DNA of 64,000 nucleotides from Ignavibacteriales bacterium (GCA_020061355.1 JAGUYK010000006.1:124001-188000), one strand, 5' to 3'; numbered from the stretch's first letter, positions 51,849 to 63,684 are shown. Notes: generated by a model not told the origin, from the letters alone. Translations and numbers: made by a program.

Positions 51849-53057
51849 TTATACTTTTGCGGTCTCTTTTTCCTTAACCTTCTCAAATGCTTGCTCTAAA
51901 TCCTCAATTATATCTTTTACGTTCTCAATTCCCACAGAAAGACGAACTAATCCCTCCGTGATGCCGGCAGACTTTCTTGCTTCTGCGCCCATTGATAAGT
52001 GCGTCATACTCGCCGGATGCTGAATTAACGTTTCAACTCCGCCGAGTGAGACGGCGAGCTGACAAAGTTTAACATTATTCATAACAGTTTCGCCGGCCTT
52101 AAATCCGCCTTTCAATTCGAAAGAGATCATTCCGCCATGACCGGAATGCTGTTTTAAACCTACTTGATAATTCGGATGGTTTTTTAATCCCGGGTATCGA
52201 ACCCATTTAACATTTGAGTGATTTTCAAGATACTCTGCAATCAATTGAGCGTTTTCACAGTGACGCTGCATTCTAACCGATAACGTTTTCAATCCTCTAT
52301 GAACAAGAAACGAATTGAACGGATCAATTACCCCGCCAAGCTGGTTCAAAACCTTTCTCATCATCAAATACATTTCTTCTTCTCTGGTAACAATAATTCC
52401 GGCGACAACATCTGCGTGTCCGTTTAAGAACTTTGTCATACTGTGAAGAACAATATCCACGCCGAACTTAAATGGCTGTTGTAGCGCAGGACTCATAAAT
52501 GTATTATCAACTACAAGAAGTGCGTTGTTTTTATGAGCAAGATTTGCCGCTGCTTCGAGATCCGTGATTGAGATCATCGGGTTTGCGGGAGTTTCAATAT
52601 AAATCAGCTTTGTGTTTGGCTTAATTGCTTTCTCTATTTCTTCTGTTATGTCTGAATCGACAAAGGCAGCTCCTATATTAAACTTACTTAGGACTGAATG
52701 AATCAGGGTCATCGTTGGTCCGTAAACCGATTTACTGCAGACAACATGATCGCCCGCTTTTAGAAGTGTTATTAAGACTGTGCTTATTGCCGCCATTCCG
52801 CTTGCACATCCGAGCGCTTTGTGTCCGCCTTCTAATTCTGCGACTGCATTTTCCATTGCTTCGATAGTAGGATTCTTCATACGGGTGTAAATGTAACCCT
52901 CTGCTTCACCTTTAAACAGTGATGCGCCATGCTCTGCGGACTCAAATTTGAAAGTTGATGTTTGATAGATTGGAGGAACAACCGGTCCGAACTCATACTC
53001 GCTTATTCCGCTATGAATACATTTAGAATCGAATTGTAAATTTTTGTTTTGTGACAT
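51849..53057 (-). CDS. Cys/Met metabolism PLP enzyme (trans-sulfuration family)
   Basis: A 402-residue fold-type I PLP enzyme. The PLP lysine is Lys209 in HSMTKFLNGHADVV. Tyr112 (VYGPT), GCASGMAAI and IETPANPMISITDLEAA are typical, as is the C-terminal SLGGVETLIQHPASMTHLSM. It could be cystathionine gamma-synthase, cystathionine lyase or methionine gamma-lyase; a Cys after Tyr112, usual in methionine gamma-lyase, is replaced by Pro, so I do not assign a reaction. The gene begins directly after the nucleotidyltransferase gene stop. Confidence 0.9.
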   Translation of the reverse strand: MSQNKNLQFDSKCIHSGISEYEFGPVVPPIYQTSTFKFESAEHGASLFKGEAEGYIYTRMKNPTIEAMENAVAELEGGHKALGCASGMAAISTVLITLLKAGDHVVCSKSVYGPTMTLIHSVLSKFNIGAAFVDSDITEEIEKAIKPNTKLIYIETPANPMISITDLEAAANLAHKNNALLVVDNTFMSPALQQPFKFGVDIVLHSMTKFLNGHADVVAGIIVTREEEMYLMMRKVLNQLGGVIDPFNSFLVHRGLKTLSVRMQRHCENAQLIAEYLENHSNVKWVRYPGLKNHPNYQVGLKQHSGHGGMISFELKGGFKAGETVMNNVKLCQLAVSLGGVETLIQHPASMTHLSMGAEARKSAGITEGLVRLSVGIENVKDIIEDLEQAFEKVKEKETAKV

Positions 53058-53513
53058 TTATAACTCTGCTATTTGTAAAATTCTTTCAATGTCGGCAAGA
53101 TCTTTTAATCTTCCCGAAGTTTTTTTGTTTTTTATAAAATCTTCTTTGCTTAAATAATTTATTGAAATTCCGTCACTTTTCAATATGCATCGGTTATTAT
53201 AAGCATCTTCAAATTCAACACCGGTGATACTTGTAAGAATATCAATTCTAACCGGAGGAACTCCTAACTGTATTATAGAGTCTTTCTCTAAAAAATCTTC
53301 TTCTTTAAAACCAAGAGATGAAAAACCAAAAACTTCCAATGTAGCAATCATTCGCTTTGCATTCTCTTTACTGATGCGAATCCAAATATCTATATCGCCA
53401 GTATTTCGCGGTGCCCCGTGAAAACCAAGAGCAAAGGCGCCAATTACTAGATATTCAACTTGGTTTTCGTTTAATAACCTTAATAACTCTTTGTAATCTT
53501 GGTGCAACACCAT
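53058..53513 (-). CDS. Nucleotidyltransferase, possible toxin-antitoxin-like partner
   Basis: A 151-residue minimal nucleotidyltransferase. Core residues are visible: VIGAFALGFHGAPRNTGDID with Asp40 and Asp42 of GDID and a third Asp91 in VRIDILTSI. A later SKEDFIKNKKTSGRLKDLAD segment is like the DUF6036/AbiEii-type family. The start at 53513 gives the family N terminus; an earlier in-frame start at 53594 lies inside the upstream gene. Its 5' end overlaps the 63-residue small protein gene by 59 bases. Such pairs are common as putative toxin-antitoxin or RNA-modifying modules; the activity here is untested. Confidence 0.87.
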   Translation of the reverse strand: MVLHQDYKELLRLLNENQVEYLVIGAFALGFHGAPRNTGDIDIWIRISKENAKRMIATLEVFGFSSLGFKEEDFLEKDSIIQLGVPPVRIDILTSITGVEFEDAYNNRCILKSDGISINYLSKEDFIKNKKTSGRLKDLADIERILQIAEL

Positions 53514-53646
53514 CTTTGGTCTCATATAATTGTTGGCGTAATAACTCAATTGCTGAGATTCTTTCTTCGGGAGTTTTAGAAAGCCAGTATTCAAGGTCGT
53601 AATTACGTCGATCCTTCAATGATATTTTTCTAGCTACTTTTTCCAT
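53455..53646 (-). CDS. Small basic protein upstream of the nucleotidyltransferase
   Basis: A 63-residue protein: KISLKDRRNYDLEYWLSKTP and PEERISAIELLRQQLYETKD, then PRLQRVIKVIKRKPS. I recognise it as the conserved small companion gene often found before minimal nucleotidyltransferase genes. Its role is unproven; by position it could be the second member of a toxin-antitoxin-like pair. It begins just three bases from the gyrA stop, so it may be expressed with the gyrase gene. Confidence 0.78.
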   Translation of the reverse strand: MEKVARKISLKDRRNYDLEYWLSKTPEERISAIELLRQQLYETKDGVAPRLQRVIKVIKRKPS

Positions 53647-53649
53647 TAT

Positions 53650-56097
53650 TTATTCTTCGCCGTTTCCGTTTTCTTCTTCGGGAATTACCCTTGCGATGTC
53701 GGCAATATCATCCTCTTCGTTCAGTCGGATTAACCTGACGCCCTGAGTGTTTCGACCCATTATTCTAAGTTCAGAAACCGACTGACGAATAACCATTCCG
53801 CCTGTTGTGATTATTACAAGTTCATCGTTATCATTTACTTCTTTCATTGCTATCAGCTTTCCATTCTTCTCGGAAGTTTTAACAGTAATAACACCTTTGC
53901 CGCCACGTCTTGTTAAACGATACTCTTCTATCTCTGAACGCTTGCCAAATCCTTTTTCCGTAACAACCATTAATGTGGTTGCGTTGCGTACAACGATCAT
54001 TCCAATAACAACATCGCCTTTTCCTAATCGTACGCCGCGTACGCCCGTTGCGGTTCTTCCCATGTTGCGTACGTCTTTCTCGTTGAATCGAATAGCCATA
54101 CCATTTCTTGTACCAATAATAATGTCATTCATTCCTTCGCTTAGTTTAGCTTCAATTAAGCGGTCACCAGCTGCAAGAGAGATTGCGTTAATTCCGCCCC
54201 GCCTTATGTTTGAGTACGCAGATAGAACAGTCTTCTTAACCGTTCCTCTTTCGGTTGCCATTACAATGAATTTATCATCTGTAAATTCCTTAACTGTAAC
54301 AAAGGCGGTAATTTTTTCTTCCTTATCTTTTTCAATCAGGTTTAATATTGATCTTCCTTTTGTAGCGCGGCCGCCCTCCGGGAGTTCATGAACTTTCAGC
54401 CAGTAACATTTTCCCCTGTCAGTAAAGAACATTATATAATGATGTGTTGAAGCAACAAACATGTGCTCGATGAAGTCTTCTTCCTTCGAGCCGGCGCCAA
54501 TCACACCCTTGCCTCCTCGTGCCTGTCTGCGGTATCCGCTTACAGGAAATCGTTTAATGAACCCCTGATGAGAAATAGTTACAACAACATCTTCTTCCGC
54601 TATTATATCTTCGAGAGAAAATTCTTTGAAGTCGTGAACAATTTCTGTTCTTCTTTCGTCGCCGAATTTTTCTTTAACAATCAAAAGTTCATCTATTAAT
54701 ATTTGTCTCTGTTTCTTTTCACTTGATAAAATTCCCTTTAGTCTTTCGATCAGCTTAATCGTCTCTTTATATTCGTCTTCGATCTTCTTTCTTTCAAGTC
54801 CGGTTAAGCGCTGCAGACGCATATCGAGGATTGCTTTTGACTGTACCTCGGAAAGTTTGAATTTTCTCATCAAATTATTTTTTGCCGTCTCAACATCTTT
54901 CGATTTTTTAATCGTTTCTATAACGGCGTCAATATTATCGAGTGCTATTATATAGCCTTCTAAAATGTGAGCGCGTCTTTCTGCAGCATCAAGGTCAAAT
55001 TTGGTTCTACGTTTAAGAACATCGAATCTATGAGCAATAAAATGATCCATACATTCTTTTAGAGTAAGTACTTTTGGAACGCCATTGACAAGCGCCAGCA
55101 TTATTACGCCGAACGTGACCTGCATCTGTGTGTGTTTGAATAATTGATTAAGCGTAACGGCCGGTTGCCCGTCGCGTTTCATTTCAATCACAACGCGCAG
55201 ACCATCTCTATCAGATTCATCTCTGATATTTGAAATGCCTTCAACTTTTCCATCGCGTACAAGCTCGGCAATTTTTTCAATTAGTGTGGCTTTGTTAACC
55301 TGATATGGTATTTCTGTTATAACAATGTTTTCGCGTTCGTTCTTCAAAACTTCAATATTTGCTTTAGCGCGAAGAATAATTCTTCCGCGTCCGGTTAGGA
55401 ACGCTTCTTTCACGCCATCGAAACCATATATAATTCCACCGGTTGGAAAATCAGGGGCTTTTACAAACTTCATTAAGTCTTCTGATTTTAGTTTCGGGTT
55501 TTCAATTAGCGCAACAAGTCCGTCAATCACTTCATTCAAGTTGTGCGGGGGAATGTTTGTTGCCATTCCAACTGCAATACCGCTTGCACCGTTAACAAGT
55601 AAGTTCGGTAAATAAGACGGCATCACGGATGGTTCTTGTAATGTATCGTCAAAGTTTGGAGTAAAGTTTGCTGTGTTCTTATCAAGATCGCGAAGCATTT
55701 CGTCTGCTATTCTTGCAAGTCGGGCCTCAGTGTAACGCATTGCTGCGGGGCTATCACCGTCAATCGATCCGAAGTTTCCCTGTCCGTCTACAAGGGGATA
55801 CCGGAGGGAAAAGTCCTGAACCATGCGTACCATCGAATCGTATACCGCAGTATCGCCGTGCGGATGGTATTTACCAAGAACTTCACCAACGATACGCGCA
55901 GATTTTTTATAACCTTTATTATAAGCAACACCCAGTTCGTGCATTCCGAAAAGAACGCGTCTGTGAACCGGTTTTAATCCGTCTCTTACATCAGGTAATG
56001 CGCGCGCAACAATTACGCTCATCGCGTAATCGATGTAAGATGATTTCATTTCTTCTTCTAATGATACGGGTACTACTTTTTCGAATATTGTCGTCAT
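53650..56097 (-). CDS. gyrA: DNA gyrase subunit A
   Basis: An 815-residue type IIA topoisomerase subunit that cuts and rejoins the DNA gate. The breakage domain has the catalytic Tyr122 in [20 protein letters not shown], and the quinolone-resistance region is [11 protein letters not shown] with Thr83 and Asp87. The C-terminal beta-pinwheel has repeats such as [20 protein letters not shown] and a GyrA-box QARGGKG. An acidic tail follows (EEENGNGEE). It sits in the origin block, behind mgtE and gyrB. Confidence 0.98.
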   Translation of the reverse strand: MTTIFEKVVPVSLEEEMKSSYIDYAMSVIVARALPDVRDGLKPVHRRVLFGMHELGVAYNKGYKKSARIVGEVLGKYHPHGDTAVYDSMVRMVQDFSLRYPLVDGQGNFGSIDGDSPAAMRYTEARLARIADEMLRDLDKNTANFTPNFDDTLQEPSVMPSYLPNLLVNGASGIAVGMATNIPPHNLNEVIDGLVALIENPKLKSEDLMKFVKAPDFPTGGIIYGFDGVKEAFLTGRGRIILRAKANIEVLKNERENIVITEIPYQVNKATLIEKIAELVRDGKVEGISNIRDESDRDGLRVVIEMKRDGQPAVTLNQLFKHTQMQVTFGVIMLALVNGVPKVLTLKECMDHFIAHRFDVLKRRTKFDLDAAERRAHILEGYIIALDNIDAVIETIKKSKDVETAKNNLMRKFKLSEVQSKAILDMRLQRLTGLERKKIEDEYKETIKLIERLKGILSSEKKQRQILIDELLIVKEKFGDERRTEIVHDFKEFSLEDIIAEEDVVVTISHQGFIKRFPVSGYRRQARGGKGVIGAGSKEEDFIEHMFVASTHHYIMFFTDRGKCYWLKVHELPEGGRATKGRSILNLIEKDKEEKITAFVTVKEFTDDKFIVMATERGTVKKTVLSAYSNIRRGGINAISLAAGDRLIEAKLSEGMNDIIIGTRNGMAIRFNEKDVRNMGRTATGVRGVRLGKGDVVIGMIVVRNATTLMVVTEKGFGKRSEIEEYRLTRRGGKGVITVKTSEKNGKLIAMKEVNDNDELVIITTGGMVIRQSVSELRIMGRNTQGVRLIRLNEEDDIADIARVIPEEENGNGEE

Positions 56098-56154
56098 GTT
56101 GTGTAATTACTGTTTATGATTTTGGAATTTGCTGTTTAATGCTTCTCGCGTTTC

Positions 56155-57138
56155 CTATAAAACAATTGTTGCTATTCCCATATAAAACAAAATTGTAAAT
56201 ATATCTGTTAATGCAAGTGTAATCGGTCCGGCAGAGACTTTCAAATCAAGCTCTGTGCTATGTAACAATGCCGGAACGCTTAAGCCGAGAACGGCAGCAA
56301 ATAACTGCACTAACAAAATGCTCGTTCCTATTACAACCGATGTAACAACGTCGCCTTTCCATACAAAAGCAATAAGCGCAACGAGTAATCCGCTGCTTCC
56401 GCCAATTAATAAAGCTGTTTGCGACTCTTTCAAAAAACTTTTCCAATACCACTTAAGCGATGGCTGCGCCGTGTGAAGTGTCTGTATAGTAAGCGTCATC
56501 GACTGAATACTCATGCTTTCGCCCAGCCCCAATACCAGTGTAAGGAAAAATGCTATGACCAGGCTTTCGGCAAGTGTTGCTTCGAACATTCCGGCAAGAA
56601 TTGCGCAAATAGTTCCGCTTGTTATAGTTGCAAGGAGCCACGGAAATCTAATTTGCCACGCTTTAAGCGGTGTTGCGTTTTTTACTTTTGATATTTGAAA
56701 ACCTATCGACTCAAAGACATCGCTTACCTTTTGTCGTTCAGAAAAATCGAGCAACTCGTCGGTGAAAAGATTGACATCAACTATGCCGATAATTTTTCTT
56801 TCCTCGTCAACCACCGGAAAAGCAAGGAACTTATACATTACAAAGAATTCGCATGCATCATACACTGTTGCGTTTTTATGAATTGATGCAACGTTTTTAA
56901 CCATTATATCTTCGATCTTCTGATCCGGTCGGGCTGTTAAAATTCTGCGGGTCGGTAAAACGCCTACTAATTTCTCTTCGTCGTCAACAACATAAAAGTA
57001 TACAATCCTCTCGCCGACACCCTCTCTTCTAATCTTGCTCAGCGCCTCATCAACCGTCAGATTTCTATTTAGTGCGGTAAAATCTTTGCGCACTAAATCA
57101 ATAACCGGTTGCTGATATGTTGTTTTATTTTCCTTCAT
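56155..57138 (-). CDS. MgtE-type magnesium transporter, short form
   Basis: A 327-residue protein with a pair of CBS domains (about 30-150: YFYVVDDEEKLVGVLPTRRI and EERKIIGIVDVNLFTDELLD). Five transmembrane helices of the MgtE channel follow, with LGLGESMSIQSMTLTIQTLH and AAVLGLSVPALLHSTELD near the pore. The N-terminal MgtE_N superhelix present in most MgtE proteins is missing, so Mg2+ gating is probably by CBS alone. The ATG at 57138 is preferred over an in-frame TTG at 57180. It stands between gyrB and gyrA, an odd insertion in a replication block. Confidence 0.9.
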   Translation of the reverse strand: MKENKTTYQQPVIDLVRKDFTALNRNLTVDEALSKIRREGVGERIVYFYVVDDEEKLVGVLPTRRILTARPDQKIEDIMVKNVASIHKNATVYDACEFFVMYKFLAFPVVDEERKIIGIVDVNLFTDELLDFSERQKVSDVFESIGFQISKVKNATPLKAWQIRFPWLLATITSGTICAILAGMFEATLAESLVIAFFLTLVLGLGESMSIQSMTLTIQTLHTAQPSLKWYWKSFLKESQTALLIGGSSGLLVALIAFVWKGDVVTSVVIGTSILLVQLFAAVLGLSVPALLHSTELDLKVSAGPITLALTDIFTILFYMGIATIVL

Positions 57139-57213
57139 CTTACTCTTACTATTAATCCCTCTCTTGCTCTTTCTGATCAAGAAGTAAGATCATGAGCAAG
57201 AACAAGAATTTAA

Positions 57214-59238
<2,025 letters not shown>

Positions 59239-59538
59239 TTATAAAAACTTTATTGATTTAATTACTTGTTCGTTATAGTGTTTGTTTATCTTTTCAATTA
59301 GAATATTCTTCTGAAAGTTCAGTTCACTCTTCCAAACAGAGTTTTCAACTTTTAGAAAAAGTATTTTTTTTTCGGTTTTTATGGCTTGAGCAACTTTTGA
59401 AAGTTCGGGAAAAATCTTTTTAAATTCATCAACAAGATTGTAGTTCTTAACCGTATCCCTAAGTTTATCAAAGTCTTTCTCTTTTTCTATAATATCAGCT
59501 AAACTTTTGAAACTGCTAAATGTATGCTGCCGTGCCAT
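59239..59538 (-). CDS. dciA: DUF721/DciA-like protein
   Basis: A 99-residue small protein of the DUF721 family, which in many bacteria loads the replicative helicase DnaB (DciA). Visible features: SFKSLADIIEKEKDFDKLRD at the N terminus and the C-terminal LKVENSVWKSELNFQKNILI. Its start overlaps the 3' end of recF by 23 bases, the usual arrangement in the dnaA-gyrB cluster. The symbol is by family and position; DciA versus other DUF721 roles is not resolved by sequence. Confidence 0.82.
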   Translation of the reverse strand: MARQHTFSSFKSLADIIEKEKDFDKLRDTVKNYNLVDEFKKIFPELSKVAQAIKTEKKILFLKVENSVWKSELNFQKNILIEKINKHYNEQVIKSIKFL

Positions 59539-60628
59539 TTTCCACTTTTATTTTTTGGCTGCCGCTTAAAATATTCAGTTCCTCTACTTTTGTTAAGTCT
59601 GTCATAGTAATAAATGCCTGCCCAACCTGCGAAAGGTATTTGCTGATTTTTCCAGCTCTGAATGTATCAAGCTCACCAAAGACGTCATCCATTAAAAAAA
59701 TTGGTGTTTTGCCGAGTTTCTCCTTGATGTAAAAGAATTGGGCAAACCGCAGTGCAATTTGAAATGTTTTATGCTGTCCCTGGGAGCCAAATCGTTTTAA
59801 ATCATGATCGTTTATAAAAAACATAAAATCATCCCGATGGGGTCCAATAAGATTAACGCCCCGCCTTAATTCATCTTCCATTGCAACATTAAGCTCTTCT
59901 CTAAATCTAACCGTAACATTATCTACATTTATTTCTGGAATCGAACTATAAGTTATTTCGGGTTCTTCGTCGTTTTCGATTATATGTAAATAAGCTTCTT
60001 TAACATACGGACTAAATTCCAGAACGAATTTGATGCGCTGCTTAATTAATTCCGAGCCTGTTGAAATAAGCGATTCCGTCCATGCATCAAGCTGCTCAAA
60101 TAATTCTGTATTTCTCGACTCTTTTAACCGATACAATAATGCCGATCGCTGCCTTAGAGTTTTATTATATTCCAAAAGCATTTCGAGATAAGTGTGGCTT
60201 GCTTGAGAAATAACCGAATCAACAAATCGCCTTCTATCCGATGGTGCGCCTAGAGTTATTGCGTGATCCGGCTGGATTAATGTTACAACCGGAAACTTTC
60301 CTATTACGTCTATAGAGTTTTGAATTTGTTTCTCATCAAGAAAAAAACTCTTTTTATTCTTCACATAGTCAAAAAATATCTTTGTACTGTTTAGAGTCAG
60401 GTCTGAAAATTTTCCTTCCGCAGAAAAATATTGTTGGCCAAAAGAAACCACGTCGCTTTCTACAGCGAGATTAAGATTTTTTGTAGTACACAAGTAGTAA
60501 ATTGCCTCTAAAATAGATGTTTTGCCCTGACCGTTTCCGCCGATAATAAGGTTCAAACTATCGGAAAAACCAATTGATGTGCTTCTATGCAGTCTGAAGT
60601 TTTGCAATTCAATCTGTTTAAGAACCAT
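59516..60628 (-). CDS. recF: DNA replication and repair protein RecF
   Basis: A 370-residue SMC-like ATPase for gap repair. Walker A is GGNGQGKT (30-37), the signature is FGSQGQHKTFQIALRFAQFF and Walker B is IFLMDDVFGELD. It is next to dnaN, one base after its stop, and overlaps dciA. It loads RecA at stalled forks in the RecFOR pathway. Confidence 0.97.
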   Translation of the reverse strand: MVLKQIELQNFRLHRSTSIGFSDSLNLIIGGNGQGKTSILEAIYYLCTTKNLNLAVESDVVSFGQQYFSAEGKFSDLTLNSTKIFFDYVKNKKSFFLDEKQIQNSIDVIGKFPVVTLIQPDHAITLGAPSDRRRFVDSVISQASHTYLEMLLEYNKTLRQRSALLYRLKESRNTELFEQLDAWTESLISTGSELIKQRIKFVLEFSPYVKEAYLHIIENDEEPEITYSSIPEINVDNVTVRFREELNVAMEDELRRGVNLIGPHRDDFMFFINDHDLKRFGSQGQHKTFQIALRFAQFFYIKEKLGKTPIFLMDDVFGELDTFRAGKISKYLSQVGQAFITMTDLTKVEELNILSGSQKIKVENGTAAYI

Positions 60629-60629
60629 C

Positions 60630-61760
60630 TTAGGTGTTTAACCGAACCGGCATCAGCAGCATTATTAGATCCTGATTTTCTTTTTTAACAACCGGTTCTA
60701 TAATCACTGCCTTTGTGGACGAGTGAAGTTTAAAAATAATCTCTTCGTTGTCACTCATATGATTTAGCACATCGTTGACGTATGCCGAGTTAAAGCCAAT
60801 TTCTAAATCGTCTCCGGAATATTCGCAGCCAACTTTTTCTTCACCCGAAGCACCAATATCCAAATCTTCTGCAGATATTTCGAGCGAATTTTTTGTAATT
60901 GAGAACTTAACTCTTCTTGTACTCGATGTAGAGAAGAGCATCATTCTTCTAATAGAATCATGAATATCTTTTGTGTTAACTTTCAATAAAAATTCGTTCT
61001 CTAAAGGAATAACGCTATTATAATCAGGATATTTCTGTGCAATCAATCTTGTAATAAGCTCTATATCATTTAATTTGAAAGAGGCATAGGATTTCGTCAT
61101 ATAAATCTTCACATCCTTTTCGTCCAGAATCTTAAGGAGAACCGAAACAGCTCTTTCGGGAACAACATACTGTTGGTTGAAATTAGCCTTAATACTCTTT
61201 TTTTGAAGGTTTACCAACCTGTGCCCGTCGGTAGTTACAAATCTTAAACCATCATCTGTAAACTCAAACAACGTACCCATCATAGCTGGGCGCATTTCTT
61301 CTTTGCTCATTGCAAAAGAACTTTTTTCGAAAGCCTGTCTTAATTCAACCCCATTGATAAGAACCTCATTAATATCTTTAATATTTTTATCGTCTGTTAC
61401 AGAAGGGATATCAGGAAATTCATCCGGATCTAAATAACTTATAACATATTTACCTGTATCGGTAATCAGATTGATTTTTTTATTTGTAGTAAATTTAAAA
61501 TGTATTGTAGTTTCTTTAAGAGATTTAACAATGTCGTTCAATAGTCGAGCTGGAACAACAACTTTAATGTTATCCTCAGTAACAATATTCAAAGACGATT
61601 TAAGAGAAATTTCTAAATCGGTCGCATAAATTGTTAGTAATCCGTCCTTAACCTCAAACAAAAAGTTCTCGAGTATTGGCATTGGTGTTCGTGTTGGGAC
61701 TGCGGGTATTATTTTACCGAGTAGTTTATCCAGCTCTTTGCTATTTACTTTGAATTCCAT
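60630..61760 (-). CDS. dnaN: DNA polymerase III beta subunit (sliding clamp)
   Basis: A 376-residue three-domain clamp. Conserved elements: MEFKVNSKELDKLLGKIIPA, PTRTPMPILENFLFE, TDGHRLVNL and the C-terminal LIMLLMPVRL that reaches the protein-binding pocket. GGAGAAATTTT precedes the ATG at 61758-61760; a start at 61793 would add eleven unsupported residues. It lies between dnaA and recF as usual near the origin. Confidence 0.98.
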   Translation of the reverse strand: MEFKVNSKELDKLLGKIIPAVPTRTPMPILENFLFEVKDGLLTIYATDLEISLKSSLNIVTEDNIKVVVPARLLNDIVKSLKETTIHFKFTTNKKINLITDTGKYVISYLDPDEFPDIPSVTDDKNIKDINEVLINGVELRQAFEKSSFAMSKEEMRPAMMGTLFEFTDDGLRFVTTDGHRLVNLQKKSIKANFNQQYVVPERAVSVLLKILDEKDVKIYMTKSYASFKLNDIELITRLIAQKYPDYNSVIPLENEFLLKVNTKDIHDSIRRMMLFSTSSTRRVKFSITKNSLEISAEDLDIGASGEEKVGCEYSGDDLEIGFNSAYVNDVLNHMSDNEEIIFKLHSSTKAVIIEPVVKKENQDLIMLLMPVRLNT

Positions 61761-61836
61761 AAAATTTCTCCATGTTGAGTCAAAAAATATCAAAAATAGG
61801 GCAGATATTCAATTTTTGATTTACCACTTATTCTAT

Positions 61837-61845
61837 TTATCAACA
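61837..61845 (+). promoter_or_regulatory. DnaA box
   Basis: TTATCAACA, one mismatch from the TTATCCACA consensus, left of the AT-rich tract in the dnaN-dnaA gap. Confidence 0.6.
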
Positions 61846-61905
61846 GCCTTAATATTATATATAGATATATAATAATATATAGTTATAATAATAATGATGT
61901 TAATT

Positions 61906-61914
61906 TGTTGATAA
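61906..61914 (-). promoter_or_regulatory. DnaA box, reverse orientation
   Basis: TGTTGATAA, the reverse complement of TTATCAACA, right of the AT-rich tract in the same gap. It forms an inverted pair with the box at 61837. Confidence 0.6.
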
Positions 61915-62078
61915 TTTCGTAAGTAGCATTAATAAGTATAGTTATGGAATAAACTGTCAACAACCTTATTCTAAACAACTTGTTGAGAACCGATACTTAC
62001 TAACAAACATCCTAATAAACAGAAATAAATAACAAGTAATAAAGTAGTTACTAACAATCGATGTTAAAAACTTATGAC

Positions 62079-63479
62079 TTAAGAAACACTGAGCTCAATT
62101 TTATTTTTAAGTGCTGAAACAACCTCGTGGAATTTTGAATCGTCTTTTATCATTTGTTCAACCGAAGAATAAGCATGTATAACCGTTGAATGATCTCTGC
62201 CGCCAAAATGTAAACCAATTGTTTTAAGAGAAGATTTTGTTAATTGTTTTGCAAGAAACATTGCAACCTGTCTTGCAATAACAACCTCTTTCCTTCTGTT
62301 TTTTTCTCTAACCTTATTCTCTTCAACATTATAAAACTCACAGACAATCTTCGTGATATAGTCTATGGAAATATTAACCTGTTTATTAGTAGAAACTTCT
62401 CGAACGGTTTTTTTAACCAAATCAAAATCAATTTCTTTTGAATTAAGAGAAGAATTTGCAAGAAGTTTAATTAAACAACCCTCGAGCTCTCGGATATTTG
62501 AAGTTATATTTGATGCAACGTACTCAAGAATATCATTAGAGAGTTTAATGCCGTAAGTTTCACTTTTATTCTTTAAGATTGCAACACGTGTTTCAAAATC
62601 AGGCGGTTGAATATCTGTCTGTAAGCCCCAGAGGAATCTGGATATTAAACGATCGCTCAAACCTTTTAAGTCTTTGGGCGCCTTATCACTTGATAATATA
62701 ATTTGTCTGCCTGTCTGATGTAGCGTATTAAAAATGTGAAAGAATAAGTCCTGGGTTTTTTCTTTACCAACTAAAAATTGTATATCATCAATTATTAAAG
62801 CGTCCATACTTTTATAAAAGCTTGAAAACTCATTGACGGTGTTATTTTGAATTGATTCAACAAATTCAACGGTAAAAACATCAGAAGACAAATAGATTAC
62901 TCTTTTATCGGGATAGCGATCAAGGATTTTATTTCCAATTGCCTGGATTAGATGTGTCTTACCAAGTCCAACACCTCCGTAAAGAAACAAAGGATTAAAG
63001 GATGTTTGACCGGGGCTTTCCGAAATTGCATATGCAGCGGCACGAGCAAGTTGATTCCCCTCTCCCTTTATAAAGTTTTCAAAAATATAACGAGGATTAA
63101 GGTGTGACTCAAAATCTTTTTGTTTTAATAACTCATTTGTTTTGTTAGTAATTAAGTCTGAGGGCTTGTCAATTTTTTGCGGTTCGGGAGAATCTTCTTT
63201 TTCTTCAAGGATTATGTAAATAAGTTTACCTTCCGAGCCAAGAACTTGCGATATAGTTTTATTTATAAGGGTGTTATAATGCTCTTCAATCCATTCGATA
63301 AAAAATGTGTTGGGTACATAAATTTTTAAAATACTATTTTCTATCTCAAAAGGTTTAATTGGCAAAAACCAGGTGTTGTATGTTATAAATGGAACATTTT
63401 CTTTAATAATACCAAGACATTCTTTCCAAATATCTTTAGCATCTTTTTCCGTCTGAAGAGAATGAGTAGAGGTTGTCAT
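62079..63479 (-). CDS. dnaA: Chromosomal replication initiator protein DnaA
   Basis: A 466-residue AAA+ initiator. Domain I is seen in DIWKECLGIIKENVPFITYN; Walker A is GGVGLGKT (168-175) and Walker B LIIDDIQF (228-235); the DNA-binding domain IV ends with GGRDHSTVIHAYSSV. ATG 63479 is preferred; an in-frame GTG at 63488 overlaps a consensus DnaA box, so the box likely controls the start. It begins the leftward dnaA-dnaN-recF block. Confidence 0.98.
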   Translation of the reverse strand: MTTSTHSLQTEKDAKDIWKECLGIIKENVPFITYNTWFLPIKPFEIENSILKIYVPNTFFIEWIEEHYNTLINKTISQVLGSEGKLIYIILEEKEDSPEPQKIDKPSDLITNKTNELLKQKDFESHLNPRYIFENFIKGEGNQLARAAAYAISESPGQTSFNPLFLYGGVGLGKTHLIQAIGNKILDRYPDKRVIYLSSDVFTVEFVESIQNNTVNEFSSFYKSMDALIIDDIQFLVGKEKTQDLFFHIFNTLHQTGRQIILSSDKAPKDLKGLSDRLISRFLWGLQTDIQPPDFETRVAILKNKSETYGIKLSNDILEYVASNITSNIRELEGCLIKLLANSSLNSKEIDFDLVKKTVREVSTNKQVNISIDYITKIVCEFYNVEENKVREKNRRKEVVIARQVAMFLAKQLTKSSLKTIGLHFGGRDHSTVIHAYSSVEQMIKDDSKFHEVVSALKNKIELSVS

Positions 63480-63480
63480 A

Positions 63481-63489
63481 TTATCCACA
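63481..63489 (+). promoter_or_regulatory. Consensus DnaA box at the dnaA start
   Basis: TTATCCACA, perfect consensus, immediately upstream of the dnaA ATG and downstream of its predicted -10. Suited to DnaA autorepression. Confidence 0.75.
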
Positions 63490-63523
63490 ATATTGAACGG
63501 GTTGAAATGGGGAAAATCAGCAT

Positions 63524-63552
63524 TTTATAATTAGCCCCAAAAAGCAGAACAA
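63524..63552 (-). promoter_or_regulatory. Candidate promoter for dnaA
   Basis: On the minus strand TTGTTC (63547-63552), a 17-base spacer and TATAAA (63524-63529) precede the dnaA start by about 45 bases. The -35 match is weak. Confidence 0.4.
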
Positions 63553-63684
63553 AAAGCTCTCAACAAATTATTAACATTAAAATTTTTCCGTAACCAGCAA
63601 CAAACAAACGAGTTAACGAAAAAAAACTTTAAAAACGAACAAATCAAACACGTTAAGTCGCCATTTTTATAAAACCAGATCACA

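Larger units (their letters stand above)
61761..62078. other. dnaA-dnaN intergenic region, candidate replication origin half
   Basis: A 318-base AT-rich tract without genes. A run of TA-rich repeats (around 61849-61895, ATATTATATATAGATATATA) would be easy to unwind. DnaA box TTATCAACA lies at 61837-61845 and TGTTGATAA, its reverse, at 61906-61914, on opposite sides of the AT-rich run. A third TGTCAACA-like half site is near 61957. This fits a DNA-unwinding element flanked by boxes. Confidence 0.65.

Noticed and set aside
57163..57200. CTTGCTC...GAGCAAG hairpin between gyrB and mgtE
   Set aside because: Loop too long and no T-tract; part of an operon, so termination is not expected.
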